Notes: generated from the sequence alone by a model not told the origin. DNA of 64,000 nt from UBA8296 sp031581145 (GCA_031581145.1 JAVLBP010000007.1:15228-79227); one strand, 5' to 3'; counted from the first letter of the stretch, positions 34,044-43,912 are shown. Numbers and translations: made by a program.

Positions 34044-35426
34044 ATGGATGCCATACGCTCCTATCTTGAAGATCAAAAACAGTCCCATCTTGATGCACTC
34101 AAAGAGATCCTCCGCGTCCCAAGTGTAAGTACAAATCCAGAGCACGAAGGTGATGTCCAATCGCTAGCCGAACATCTCAGCAATCACCTAGAGTCTATCG
34201 GGATGGAGAAGGCTACCGTCCACCAAACACCAGGTCACCCCATCGTTACAGCCGAGTGGCTTCATGCGCCGGATGCTCCCACAGTACTCATATATGGACA
34301 TTATGACGTCCAACCTGCAGATCCACTAGAGCTATGGGACACGCCACCTTTTGAGCCAATCCAAAAGGGAGACCGGCTCTATGCCCGAGGTGCTAGCGAT
34401 GATAAAGGCCAAAGTTTTATCCATGTGTGTGCGCTAGAAGCATGGCTTGCTACAGAACAACGCTTGCCTGTGAATGTCAAAATCCTTCTTGAGGGTGAGG
34501 AGGAAATTGGATCCCCAAACCTCGTCCCTTTTCTTGAAGAGCACAAAGCGTGGTGTGCCTGTGACGCCGTTTTAGTCTCCGACACCGCAATGTATGACAA
34601 AGATCAACCCTCGATTACCGTGGGTCTACGGGGTCTAGCCTATCTAGAAGTGCATGTCGAAGGCCCCAACCGTGATCTCCACTCGGGTGTTTATGGAGGT
34701 GCTGCGCCAAACCCAGCCACCATTTTAAACGAGTTGTTATCCCAATGTATTGATCTCAAAACGGGGAAAATTCTAATACCTGGTTTCTATGACGATGTGC
34801 TGGAGCTGAGTGAGGAAGAGCAAAAGGCCGTCCACGCGCTCCCATTTTCGATGGACACCTACACCCAGGCGATTGGTATTGAAGAGGTCGTTGGGGAGCC
34901 AGAATATACGGTACATGAGCGGGTCTCTAGTCGCCCGACTTTTGATGTGAATGGCCTCTGGAGTGGATACCAAGGTGAAGGTGCCAAAACGGTGTTGCCG
35001 GCCAAAGCTGGAGCCAAAGTATCCATGCGGTTAGTTCCAAATCAGGACCCACACACCATTGCCGAAGCGTTCAAATCCTTCATACAGTCGATTGCACCCC
35101 CTTCGGTTCGTGTCCAGGTCGTAGATCATCACGGGGGAAGTCCTGTGGTGATGGATCTCACGTCAGAACCAATCCAAAAAGCTGCTCAAGCTTTCGAAGA
35201 TGTATACCAGACAGACGTATTTTTTACCCGAGAAGGTGGCTCCATTCCAATTATCGCCGATTTCAAGCGTATTCTGGGCGTAGACTCTGTATTAATGGGA
35301 TTTGGACTCAATGAAGATGGACTCCACTCGCCAAATGAAAGTTTCTCCATCGATGATTTTTACCGAGGACGTGAGGTGTCGGCTACATTCCTTGCCCACA
35401 TGGCAAGTGGCGCTTCAAAGGCTTAA
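34044..35426 (+). CDS. M20-family dipeptidase (CNDP-like)
   Basis: The 460-residue metallopeptidase carries the zinc-site residues of M20: G-H-Y-D-V-Q-P, A-S-D-D-K-G, the catalytic E-G-E-E-E-I-G-S, S-D-T-A-M and a C-terminal H in G-L-H-S-P-N-E. A dimerisation lid domain spans about 185-300. It probably hydrolyses dipeptides in the cytoplasm. There is no signal peptide. It lies 68 bases after batE on the same strand. The CDS ends in a tandem repeat. Confidence 0.92.
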   Translation: MDAIRSYLEDQKQSHLDALKEILRVPSVSTNPEHEGDVQSLAEHLSNHLESIGMEKATVHQTPGHPIVTAEWLHAPDAPTVLIYGHYDVQPADPLELWDTPPFEPIQKGDRLYARGASDDKGQSFIHVCALEAWLATEQRLPVNVKILLEGEEEIGSPNLVPFLEEHKAWCACDAVLVSDTAMYDKDQPSITVGLRGLAYLEVHVEGPNRDLHSGVYGGAAPNPATILNELLSQCIDLKTGKILIPGFYDDVLELSEEEQKAVHALPFSMDTYTQAIGIEEVVGEPEYTVHERVSSRPTFDVNGLWSGYQGEGAKTVLPAKAGAKVSMRLVPNQDPHTIAEAFKSFIQSIAPPSVRVQVVDHHGGSPVVMDLTSEPIQKAAQAFEDVYQTDVFFTREGGSIPIIADFKRILGVDSVLMGFGLNEDGLHSPNESFSIDDFYRGREVSATFLAHMASGASKA

Positions 35427-35482
35427 AAGGCTGACAAGATCAAAGACAGTCAAGTTCAAAGGCTGATCACTTCAAAGACTTA
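35414..35482. repeat. degenerate tandem repeats covering the dipeptidase stop and the convergent TolC stop
   Basis: TTCAAAGGCT occurs at 35414-35423 and 35455-35464, and TTCAAAGACT at 35471-35480. AAGGCTGA occurs at 35427-35434 and 35459-35466. The first copy encodes the last codons S-K-A and stop of the dipeptidase. The last contains the stop of the minus-strand TolC gene. Confidence 0.8.
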
Positions 35483-37051
35483 AAGCTCTAGCTCGTAGGT
35501 AATAGGAGATTGATCCTCAAAATCGTAAAGCGTAAGACGGCGCAAATTATATACGCCAAGCCAATACGTACGAAGGGCCTGGATATAAGCACGTTTCGCG
35601 GAATCCCGTTCATTTTGAGCAATCAATAGATTGGTAATATCAATATTCCCAATGAGGTAACGGTTACGTGCAACTTCATACCGACGTAAGGCGATGGTGT
35701 CAGATTGAGCGGCGATTTCTAATTGACGCTCGAGTTGCAGAAACTCCGTCACAGTGTTTTGGACAGCAAGCTCAAACTGAGCTTGTCTGTAGGCGATTTC
35801 ATCGGCAACTTCGCGCTGAACGTTTTGCGCCGACTGAATCTCAGCGCGAGCCTTGCCCCAATTAAAAATAGGAATATCGAACCCAAGCGTGATGAATTGT
35901 TGATCCAATGGGTCATTATAGACCTCGTTGATGTCTTCTGCCGTTTGGTTAAAGCCCACGTTGGCGATAACATTGGCTGAGAATGTACTTTGCCTCACTG
36001 CTTGTTCAAGCTGACGACGAGCATCGATTTCTTGAAGGGTATTGTTCAGTGATGTACTGTTGTTTTGTTGCGCCATGGCAAGAGCCTTATTGGCGGTCAC
36101 GTCAAGTCGAGGGAGCTCTTCTGGAATGCTCACGTCAAAATCTGCATCTGCTGGCAACCCTAGCAACAACCGAAAATTTTTGATTTGCTGATCATACTGT
36201 ATTTGCGAATTCGTAAGGTTGGTCTCCGCATTTCTGAGCGCCAGTTCACTTTGCAGGAGGTCGTTTTCAGCAATTGTCCCAATATTGAATCGACCCCGCG
36301 AGATATTATAAATCGAATCATTGACAGCCACATTTGTTTGGGCAATATCAAGATTGATTTTGGCAAGTAACACATCAAAATAGCGTTGTGTCACGGTGTA
36401 AGAGAGGTCTTCAAGTTCCTCGACATACTGCTTTTCAGCAATGGTTAAGCGAAGAGGCTCAATCCGGTTGCGCCATTTGAGCGCGTTGTATTGAAAAAGG
36501 GGTTGACGATAACTTACAACCAGTGGGGTTGACCTCCACAAATAGGTGTTCTCATCGCTGAAAATCCCCAAACGGGTCATCCCGCTGGCAATCGAAATGG
36601 TCCCTCCTGTCCATAATAGATTCTGATTTATGCCTAGCTCAACATTCGCATTCGATTGTTTCGTGGCAATAAACTGCGTGCTCCCATCTTGTTCCAAACG
36701 GGTAGAGAGTCGGCGGCTGTAGTTTGGCACATCTCCAGAGAGGTCTAGACTAGGGAGAAGATCCGCACGGAAAGATTTATAACGATACTGACTCGCAACC
36801 AACGAATATTTGGCTGCACGTGACAATGGACTTTGCTCAATGGCCAGCTTGATGGTCTCTTCTAGCTCAAAGACTTGTTCGGGGGCATTTGTGGTTGGCG
36901 TCGCGGATGATCCACCAGAAGATTGAGCGATCACAGATAATGGGGTCCAAGCCAGCCAAAGGGACATAACAACCCATGCCAAGCCTCTTGATGATGCTCT
37001 TTTCCACTCTTTTTGGCCCAACGTACGTGAGGATTTCATAGGATTACTCAT
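35480..37051 (-). CDS. TolC-family outer-membrane efflux protein
   Basis: The protein is 523 residues from ATG 37051, which overlaps the 3' end of the MacB-like gene by 8 bases; ATG 37039 is the alternative. The signal peptide ends at P-L-S-V-I-A-Q. Two outer-membrane-efflux domains contain heptad-rich helices, for example I-N-L-D-I-A-Q-T-N-V-A and I-Q-Y-D-Q-Q-I-K-N-F. It is last of the HlyD-MacB-TolC set and gives that exporter its outer-membrane channel. Confidence 0.9.
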   Translation of the reverse strand: MSNPMKSSRTLGQKEWKRASSRGLAWVVMSLWLAWTPLSVIAQSSGGSSATPTTNAPEQVFELEETIKLAIEQSPLSRAAKYSLVASQYRYKSFRADLLPSLDLSGDVPNYSRRLSTRLEQDGSTQFIATKQSNANVELGINQNLLWTGGTISIASGMTRLGIFSDENTYLWRSTPLVVSYRQPLFQYNALKWRNRIEPLRLTIAEKQYVEELEDLSYTVTQRYFDVLLAKINLDIAQTNVAVNDSIYNISRGRFNIGTIAENDLLQSELALRNAETNLTNSQIQYDQQIKNFRLLLGLPADADFDVSIPEELPRLDVTANKALAMAQQNNSTSLNNTLQEIDARRQLEQAVRQSTFSANVIANVGFNQTAEDINEVYNDPLDQQFITLGFDIPIFNWGKARAEIQSAQNVQREVADEIAYRQAQFELAVQNTVTEFLQLERQLEIAAQSDTIALRRYEVARNRYLIGNIDITNLLIAQNERDSAKRAYIQALRTYWLGVYNLRRLTLYDFEDQSPITYELEL

Positions 37052-38426
37052 ATCTAAGTGCAACGACGACATCTTGTTCAGAGGCTCGTTTGGCCGGGAC
37101 GTATCCAAAAACAACGCCAATCAAGGATGCAACCCCAAACGATATCAAAATAGAGGCGAGCGTGACGATTGTCTGAATCCCAGCAAACCATTGAATGACC
37201 AAACTCAATACGATGCCGAGGATAATTCCAATAAATCCTCCCACAAAACAAATCGTCAGAGCCTCCGTCAAAAACTGCATGCGGATATCTTTTTGCTGAG
37301 CCCCAACTGCTCGACGCACCCCAATTTCGCGATACCGCTCAATCACAGAGGCAAGCATAATATTCATAATCCCAATTCCTCCAACAATCAACGAGATGGA
37401 TGCAATGGCCGCGAGTACGATATTGAAAATGTTTTTTGTCCGTTGTTCTTGTTCCAGTAACAACTCCGGGACGATAATCTCAAAATCTACAACGTCGTTG
37501 TGTCGACGTTTCAACATTCTTGACATGATTTCTGAGACGGCAATACTATACTGATTGTCTTCAACTCGAACAATCAGACGATCCACTTCATTGGTGTTTC
37601 CATCCCCGCTGGTGACACCTGAGGAAGACCTCGAGATTGCAAATCCACGTCCAAAAAATCTCGTTGTAGATTCCCCACCTCCTCCAACGTCATCACCCGT
37701 GACCACCGATCGGTTGCCGTAGCGAAGCAAGACCGACGTGGCAGGTGCATAGATATCCATGTTATAATCCCGAATCCCAAGATTCTCGATCTGTTGATCT
37801 GAAATCCGTTTTTCTTCAAGGACTCCTGCCACCCGAAACCACACTTTTCCTGCCTTGATCCGTTTGCCAATAGGATCATCCCCAGAGAAAAACTTCGCCC
37901 GTATCCCCGACCCGATGATGGCGACTGGCAAAGACTCCTCAACCTGTTTGTCCGTAAAATTTTCCCCAAGCTCAAAGGAGGATTCATTGATATCAAAGTA
38001 TTCGTCCGACACACCGATAATTTTCCCCGTCCTCATACGACCTGCACGAATAATTTGTGTGTCGTAAATAATCTCAGGTGTCGCGGTTTCTACATAAGGG
38101 ACTTTCTCCTGAATGGCTTCAAGATCTTGGAGTGTGAGCCCTGGAGAGAACTTCTTGGAATTTGATTCTGAAGGTACATTGCTCCCAGTTTCCTCTACAT
38201 TTCCCTCTTTTTGCTCCACCACAGGTTGCACAATGATATTGTTGGTCCCCAGAAGCTTCATTTGGTCAAGGACTTCCTCCTGCGCCCCACGACCAATGGC
38301 CAGCATCGATATGACGGAGGCCACGCCAAAAATAATCCCCAATGATGTCAAAAACGACCGAAGTCGATTTTGTTTCATTGCCTCTAGAGCAATGTCAAAG
38401 TTGTATCCTAGATTTTGGAGATCCAT
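37044..38426 (-). CDS. MacB-like ABC transporter permease without ATPase domain
   Basis: The 460-residue protein has the MacB/FtsX topology: TM1 (about 23-45; R-L-R-S-F-L-T-S-L-G-I-I-F-G-V), a large periplasmic MacB-PCD domain (about 60-310), and three C-terminal helices (about 335-455) with the V-G-G-I-G-I-M-N-I-M-L-A signature. MacB itself carries its ATPase at the N-terminus. Here it is absent, and no ABC ATPase gene lies next to it, so the partner must be encoded elsewhere. Confidence 0.92.
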   Translation of the reverse strand: MDLQNLGYNFDIALEAMKQNRLRSFLTSLGIIFGVASVISMLAIGRGAQEEVLDQMKLLGTNNIIVQPVVEQKEGNVEETGSNVPSESNSKKFSPGLTLQDLEAIQEKVPYVETATPEIIYDTQIIRAGRMRTGKIIGVSDEYFDINESSFELGENFTDKQVEESLPVAIIGSGIRAKFFSGDDPIGKRIKAGKVWFRVAGVLEEKRISDQQIENLGIRDYNMDIYAPATSVLLRYGNRSVVTGDDVGGGGESTTRFFGRGFAISRSSSGVTSGDGNTNEVDRLIVRVEDNQYSIAVSEIMSRMLKRRHNDVVDFEIIVPELLLEQEQRTKNIFNIVLAAIASISLIVGGIGIMNIMLASVIERYREIGVRRAVGAQQKDIRMQFLTEALTICFVGGFIGIILGIVLSLVIQWFAGIQTIVTLASILISFGVASLIGVVFGYVPAKRASEQDVVVALRYE

Positions 38427-38432
38427 AACGCC

Positions 38433-39941
38433 CTACGAGCCAGACTCATTAACAGACTCGTTAGACTGTCCCTGTGAACTTTCCTGTCCACCGTCGCCAC
38501 CTCGGACTCCAGCCGATCCAGCACCTCGGTTCCTAAACTCCTTTCGAAGTGAATCTCGTTGCTCCTGCGTCATATTTTGAAAATTCATCCTCATCATTCT
38601 TCTTTGGCCATCTCCTTGCCGATTTTGGCGTGCTTGTTGCTCTTGTCCACGCTCCAGCTCTGCTTGTTCGAGTGCACGGATTTCCTCCAAGACATCCTCT
38701 GGTAGTGGACTAAATGTGAGACCAGCCGTATCGACTGGCATCGACATCAACATCTCGTCGCCTTCCTCAATCCCAGCTTTCACAACTACATCATTCTCAT
38801 TCATTGAGCCGAGCCACACTTGTTGCCTCTCCAAACCCAACCCAGCTTTTTTATACACAATATCCATACCATTGAACTCGAAGACCGTCTCGAGTGGGAC
38901 ATAGACTACATCCTCAAGTTGCTCAATCATAATCTCGTTTGAGGTTGTCATAGAGGGTCGAAGCGTGGAGTCTGATTCGTTGATTTCAATCATCACCTCA
39001 AAAACCTTCGAGTCAGAATTTTGACGTTGCTCTCCAATATTTGCGACTGAGGTCACGACCCCTGTTAATGATTTCTCTGGAATGGCATCCAAACCGATAT
39101 CCACAACTTGATCTGCACGAACTTTTTGGATGTCCACTTCATTCACATATGTAATCGACTCCATGACAGAGAAATCGGGAAGCTCCGCGATCACAGGATT
39201 CCATGCGCTCACACTACTCCCTTCAGCAACTTTTGAGCCTCCATCACGCGTGTAGATTACCATCCCATTCTCTGGAGCAAACACTGTGAAGTCATCAATC
39301 ACCTGTTGGATTCTTTCTAGATCGCGCTGCTCTTCAATCAATTCGGTTTCCAGCTCCCGTAGTCTGGCCTCTTCTTTGCGCACCCGTGTTACATAATTTT
39401 CACGCTCTTGCTGAAGTTGCCTCTGGGTCTGCTCATACGCGATCTCAGCTTGGCGCTGTACAGACGGTGATTCATAAATCGATTGCTCTACAGCGAGTTG
39501 GCGCTCCTCTACTTGAAATTCAAGATTTTCGAGGGTGTTTCTTGCAGCGGACAGGGTTAGGGAGCTGTCAAGTTGTGCTTGCTCAAACTGGGACTCTGCC
39601 TGTTGGACGTTCAATTGAGCATCTTGAAGCCGTGTATTGGCCTCAGACCGATCTAACTCCGCCACAAAATCGCCACGTTGTACCACGGTCCCCTCTGGGA
39701 TAATACGCTGGATGTTGAAATTATACACTCGGACATCTCGTGCATTTCGTGGACCCATGATTTGTGTCGAATTTTTGGCTTGGAGCTCCCCTGTGGTCGT
39801 AATCACCACTTCAAATGGGCCACTCTTCGCCTCTGCATAAATTTGTGCTGAGTCATCATCGCCACGCCCAAGTACAAACCATAATAGACCAATAGTAAGT
39901 ATGGCTCCACCAAGGATCCATAAATTTCTGTTCATTTTCAT
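38433..39941 (-). CDS. HlyD/MacA-type membrane fusion protein
   Basis: The 502-residue protein has one N-terminal membrane anchor (about 6-24), lipoyl halves around a very long coiled coil (about 85-210), and a beta-barrel domain. An unusual C-terminal tail (about 410-502) is rich in Glu, Arg, Gln, Gly and Met, with R-R-M-M-R-M-N-F and a Ser/Gly-rich end. It pairs with the MacB-like permease 6 bases downstream. Confidence 0.9.
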   Translation of the reverse strand: MKMNRNLWILGGAILTIGLLWFVLGRGDDDSAQIYAEAKSGPFEVVITTTGELQAKNSTQIMGPRNARDVRVYNFNIQRIIPEGTVVQRGDFVAELDRSEANTRLQDAQLNVQQAESQFEQAQLDSSLTLSAARNTLENLEFQVEERQLAVEQSIYESPSVQRQAEIAYEQTQRQLQQERENYVTRVRKEEARLRELETELIEEQRDLERIQQVIDDFTVFAPENGMVIYTRDGGSKVAEGSSVSAWNPVIAELPDFSVMESITYVNEVDIQKVRADQVVDIGLDAIPEKSLTGVVTSVANIGEQRQNSDSKVFEVMIEINESDSTLRPSMTTSNEIMIEQLEDVVYVPLETVFEFNGMDIVYKKAGLGLERQQVWLGSMNENDVVVKAGIEEGDEMLMSMPVDTAGLTFSPLPEDVLEEIRALEQAELERGQEQQARQNRQGDGQRRMMRMNFQNMTQEQRDSLRKEFRNRGAGSAGVRGGDGGQESSQGQSNESVNESGS

Positions 39942-39965
39942 AAGGATATACTCACTTTGTAGAGC

Positions 39966-40313
39966 CTATTTTGGCTTGTTTTGATCGTCAACGAATGTAA
40001 CGTTGGGGGTATGGTTGGCGATTTCATCTTCATCAAAAAGACCGTAGGCGATCACGATGATATTGTCTCCAATTTGCGTAAGGCGCGCGGCAGCCCCATT
40101 TAAACAACAAATACCCGATTCCCGCTCGCCAGGTATGGTATAAGTCTCTAATCGGTGGCCATTATTAATATTGAGAACTTGCACACGCTCATAAGGTACG
40201 ATGCCGGCGTGGTCGAGTAAATCAAGATCCAAGGTGATCGATCCTTCATAATGAAGGTTCGCATCGGTCACAGTTAAGGGCTGAATCTTTGCGTGAAAAA
40301 GAGTTCTTTTCAT
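39966..40313 (-). CDS. panD: aspartate 1-decarboxylase
   Basis: The 115-residue protein is the proenzyme form. The self-cleavage site is Gly24-Ser25 in Y-E-G-S-I-T, which yields the pyruvoyl group. N-G-A-A-A-R and G-D-x-I-I-V-I-A-Y are conserved. It makes beta-alanine for pantothenate. It overlaps panC by 4 bases, so the two pantothenate genes are coupled. Confidence 0.97.
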   Translation of the reverse strand: MKRTLFHAKIQPLTVTDANLHYEGSITLDLDLLDHAGIVPYERVQVLNINNGHRLETYTIPGERESGICCLNGAAARLTQIGDNIIVIAYGLFDEDEIANHTPNVTFVDDQNKPK

Positions 40314-41254
40314 AATAGTCTTTTATTTCCACGAAAACCAACCTCGCTTGCAACGTTGCTTTCCGTATTGATGAGGATATTATCAATGAGTCGCGTGTCA
40401 CCCATCCAACCCGCACCTGCGACCACCAAAGGTTGGTCAAGAGTTGATTCTTCTACAGGTGACAAGATCTCAACAGATGGCATCAGCTCAACAGGTGCCA
40501 AAGTGGACACATCATATACATCCAAGTATTCTAAACGAAAACCAGTCTCCGAAAGTTGCGCGTGGAGCTCATTTCGTGTTTGTTGGAGTTGTTTGGGGGG
40601 GTGTTTCGCCTCAATGGCCAGCTTCAATTGCTCAAGTGCTTGAAACAAAGCTACAGCAGATTCTCGTTCTTGCGGGCTCAAGTATCGATTTCGACTACTG
40701 AGAGCCAATCCATCAGCTTCTCGAACGGTCTCTACGCAATGCATTCGAATGGGAAGGGCAAACTCATCCACCATTGCCTCAAGGACGCGGTACTGTTGGA
40801 AATCTTTTTGACCAAACCAAGCCTCATCCGGTTGAGTAAGGCTAAACAAGCGCATCACCACATGACAAACACCCTCAAAATGTCCTGGACGATGGGGACC
40901 ACACATATGCTGGATGAGCCCCCTAGGTTGAATCATAAAATGTTGCACATCCAAGGCCATCTCCTGTAACGTTGGAGCAAACAGCACAGAGACTCCTTCT
41001 TGCTGGCACACCTCCTGGTCGTGAGTTAAATCACGCGGATACCGCTCAAAATCCTCGTTAGGTCCAAATTGCAAGGGGTTCACAAATATTGTCGCCACCG
41101 TGGGACCTTGTTCCACTGCATGCTTAAGCAATTCACGATGACCTTCATGTAGCGCTCCCATCGTCGGCACAAGCTGCCGGGGTGCATTCGGATGCATGCT
41201 TTGGAGCTCAACAAGCGCCTCCTGTAGCTCATGAATCGTCTGGACGAGTTCCAT
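40310..41254 (-). CDS. panC: pantothenate synthetase
   Basis: The 314-residue protein has V-P-T-M-G-A-L-H-E-G-H, F-V-N-P-L-Q-F-G-P-N-E-D, F-G-Q-K-D-F-Q-Q and L-A-L-S-S-R-N, the ATP and pantoate sites of the family. It condenses pantoate with beta-alanine from PanD. The C-terminal 30 residues extend beyond the usual end. It lies 54 bases after the E2 gene on the same strand. Confidence 0.97.
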   Translation of the reverse strand: MELVQTIHELQEALVELQSMHPNAPRQLVPTMGALHEGHRELLKHAVEQGPTVATIFVNPLQFGPNEDFERYPRDLTHDQEVCQQEGVSVLFAPTLQEMALDVQHFMIQPRGLIQHMCGPHRPGHFEGVCHVVMRLFSLTQPDEAWFGQKDFQQYRVLEAMVDEFALPIRMHCVETVREADGLALSSRNRYLSPQERESAVALFQALEQLKLAIEAKHPPKQLQQTRNELHAQLSETGFRLEYLDVYDVSTLAPVELMPSVEILSPVEESTLDQPLVVAGAGWMGDTRLIDNILINTESNVASEVGFRGNKRLL

Positions 41255-41308
41255 AGGACCCTGCAGGGCTATGTTGGGATCAGTGAAAAATGGGTTGCCG
41301 GAGCACTA

Positions 41309-43246
41309 CTAAAACGATCGATTCGGATCAAAGCCTTCCAAAAGCTGCTTGACCCGATTCAAGAACGCTCCACCATGTGCCCCATCAATCGAACGGTGAT
41401 CATAACTCATGGATAAATACATTTGGTGGCGAATCGCAATCACATCACCATCCGCTGTTTCCATCACCATGGGGCGTTTTTCAATCGCTCCCGTACCAAT
41501 GATGGCCACTTGTGGCTGATTAATGATCGGCGTCCCCATAAGGTTACCCACACTTCCATAATTGGTCAGTGTAATAGTGCCTCCTACCAAATCATCTGGG
41601 CTTAGGGTCTTGGAGCGTGCCTTCGTGGCTAGATCGGTAATCGCATGGGCTAATGCTGCGAGATTCTTGTCCTGTGCATGTTTAATCACGGGGACAATTA
41701 AGCCACCAATGCCCCCTTCACCAAGTGCAACTGCTAGCCCAAAATTGATGTTTTTCTTTATGTGAATTTCATCACCTACGATGGAGCTGTTCATCAGCGG
41801 GAATTCACGTATCGCTTGGATAATGGCCTCCACAAAAATGGGGGTAAATGTGAGCTTCGCACCCGTTTGTTGCAGGAATCGATCTTTATTTGCGGCTCTC
41901 CATTTCACAACTTGTGTCACATCCACATCAGAAAACGTCGTGACATGGGCAGACGTCTGCTTCGAATTTACCATATGCTCTGCAATCATCTTGCGCATAC
42001 GGTCCATTTTGATCACTTCAACTTGTTGCTCGGGTGCCTTCACATTGAGTTGACCAGCATTGATAGACCCTGAGCTTGACGCTGCGGGGGTAGCACTCGG
42101 TGTAACGGCGGCCGGCGTAGGAGTTGCTGGGGCAGGAGTAGCTACATCTGGCGCAGCAGGAGCCGGGGCACCTGGACGTGATAGGCCACCGCCAGAGCTA
42201 GGTTGCGCTGAAGGGGTAGCTGAGCTAGCGGGTGATGCTGACGCCCCATCTTGAGGTGGGCGAATGGACAAGAAGTTCAACATATCCTTCTTCGTGAGTC
42301 GACCATCTTTTCCTGACCCTGGAATTTGATCCAAGGTTTCAACTGGGATACCCTCTTTTTCGGCAATCGAACGTACCAGTGGGGACAAAAATTTACCCGA
42401 TGGCGTAGAGCTGGGGATTGACCCCGCTATAGACCCCGCTGTTGTTGCGCCTGTCGTTGTAGGTTGTGTTGACGGCTCGGGTGCGGTCGTAGGCTCTGAT
42501 GCTGCTGCAGGTGGAGGGGTCGCATGTTGCTGTGATGAAGCAGGTTGTGCATCTGGCTTTGCGGCAGGCTGTGCACTACTACCGGCCGGTGCAAGCCGTG
42601 CAATGACCTGACCCACTTGAATCGTATCACCCTCTTGTGCCAAAATCTCAGTCAACACACCTGCTTCGGGTGAGGGAACTTCAGTGTCGACTTTATCTGT
42701 CGCAATTTCTAAAAGGGTCTCATCGACCTCGACCGAGTCACCTATCGCTTTGCTCCAACTCAATACCTCACCTTCCATCACAGACTCACCCATTTGCGGC
42801 ATCATCACTTCAATGGATTCCCCCGTGGCCGACTGTGTAATGTCCTGTGCAACTTCCTGTGCAGCTTGAGGTGCAGGTGCTTCTGATACAGTATCAGTGG
42901 GCACTGTATCAGCAGGAACAGGAGCTGTTGCTTGTGCTGTCACAGACGCAGGTTCTGGCTCAGACGCAGGAACAGGAGCCGCTGGCGCCTCAGGTGCTGC
43001 ATTCGCATCCGTTTCGATAATGGCAATCGGCTTTCCAACTTCCACAGTATCGCCTTCCTGGGCAAGAAGCTCGACAATCACCCCTGCTTCTGGTGATGGG
43101 ACCTCTGTATCTACTTTGTCGGTTGCAATTTCTAGAAGAGTCTCATCAACTTCTACGGAATCACCTATGGCTTTGGACCAGCCTATCACTTCCCCTTCCA
43201 TTACAGATTCGCCCATTTGGGGCATCATAATCTCAACTTTAGCCAT
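41309..43246 (-). CDS. 2-oxoacid dehydrogenase E2 with two lipoyl domains
   Basis: The 645-residue protein has two lipoyl domains (1-78 and 144-221) with lipoyl lysines 44 and 185 in A-T-D-K-V-D, Pro/Ala/Gln-rich linkers, an E1/E3-binding domain (about 290-330; L-S-P-L-V-R-S-I-A-E-K-E-G-I), another long Pro/Ala/Ser linker, and a catalytic domain (about 410-640) with S-Y-D-H-R-S-I-D-G-A. The lipoyl domains are almost identical in protein but differ at many synonymous sites. It could be the succinyl- (oxoglutarate) or branched-chain-type E2; sequence reading does not decide. No E1 or E3 gene is adjacent. Confidence 0.9.
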   Translation of the reverse strand: MAKVEIMMPQMGESVMEGEVIGWSKAIGDSVEVDETLLEIATDKVDTEVPSPEAGVIVELLAQEGDTVEVGKPIAIIETDANAAPEAPAAPVPASEPEPASVTAQATAPVPADTVPTDTVSEAPAPQAAQEVAQDITQSATGESIEVMMPQMGESVMEGEVLSWSKAIGDSVEVDETLLEIATDKVDTEVPSPEAGVLTEILAQEGDTIQVGQVIARLAPAGSSAQPAAKPDAQPASSQQHATPPPAAASEPTTAPEPSTQPTTTGATTAGSIAGSIPSSTPSGKFLSPLVRSIAEKEGIPVETLDQIPGSGKDGRLTKKDMLNFLSIRPPQDGASASPASSATPSAQPSSGGGLSRPGAPAPAAPDVATPAPATPTPAAVTPSATPAASSSGSINAGQLNVKAPEQQVEVIKMDRMRKMIAEHMVNSKQTSAHVTTFSDVDVTQVVKWRAANKDRFLQQTGAKLTFTPIFVEAIIQAIREFPLMNSSIVGDEIHIKKNINFGLAVALGEGGIGGLIVPVIKHAQDKNLAALAHAITDLATKARSKTLSPDDLVGGTITLTNYGSVGNLMGTPIINQPQVAIIGTGAIEKRPMVMETADGDVIAIRHQMYLSMSYDHRSIDGAHGGAFLNRVKQLLEGFDPNRSF

Positions 43247-43551
43247 GGTTGTTTTACTGTCGTTTATTCGAGTCGTCGTGTCAATTTTGGGAGTGATCCC
43301 TTCAACTTCAGGTATTGTACAAAATATGTGTGCTAGAACGTGAAATCTTGGTCAAATTCCTCAAACTAGCCTTCATAAAAAGTTCTCATTATTTAATATA
43401 CTATCAAATATGTGCTATAGGTGTGTAATGTTGCGTAGATTTTTCGTTTGAGCCATCCAAACATCACCTATCGCTATTCCAAAAGTTATGGACTAAAAAG
43501 TATACGACCATACAGTTCAGGACCAACATTCAAACCCGTTAAAAACACTCC
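43247..43551. other. divergent intergenic region (about 305 bases) without a gene
   Basis: The region lies between the E2 gene (minus) and a small membrane protein gene (plus) and must carry both promoters. It is A/T-rich, with a direct near-repeat: CAAAATATGTGTGCTAG (around 43319) and CAAATATGTGCTATAGG (around 43406). No coding sequence, tRNA or clear terminator was found. Confidence 0.6.
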
Positions 43552-43887
43552 ATGAAGAACTGGCTCTATTTTATCGCGCTCACATGGTTTTTCACCCTGT
43601 TTTTGCCATGGTGGAGTCTCCTTCTATCTGGACTTATCATCGGCTTGTGGCGTCAACCCTCGTGGGCATTTCCTGTGGGGTTATCCGTTGGGTTTATCGT
43701 ATGGACAGGACAAAGTGTCATTACTGCAGCCCAAAATAACTTTATCCTGAGTGAGCGACTCTCTGTGTTGTTTGCAGGAATGGAAACACCGTGGGTTTCA
43801 CTTGTGATGGCTGGGCTTGTTGGGGGATTGTTGACGGCTAGTTCTGCATGGTTTGGCAAAGAATTACGGGTCAGAATTGCCTCATAA
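43552..43887 (+). CDS. small membrane protein of unknown function
   Basis: The 111-residue protein has three hydrophobic segments (about 4-33, 38-58 and 78-98) and a short charged tail K-E-L-R-V-R. I do not recognise a family. It is monocistronic, between the divergent E2 gene and the carA leader. Codon use resembles that of its neighbours, which supports its being a real gene. Confidence 0.65.
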   Translation: MKNWLYFIALTWFFTLFLPWWSLLLSGLIIGLWRQPSWAFPVGLSVGFIVWTGQSVITAAQNNFILSERLSVLFAGMETPWVSLVMAGLVGGLLTASSAWFGKELRVRIAS

Positions 43888-43912
43888 ACATCGTCCTCCA
43901 TGGAGTTTATCC

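Noticed and set aside
42060..42254. Ala/Gly-rich plus-strand frame opposite the E2 linker
   Set aside because: A shadow of the Pro/Ala-rich linker coding sequence.
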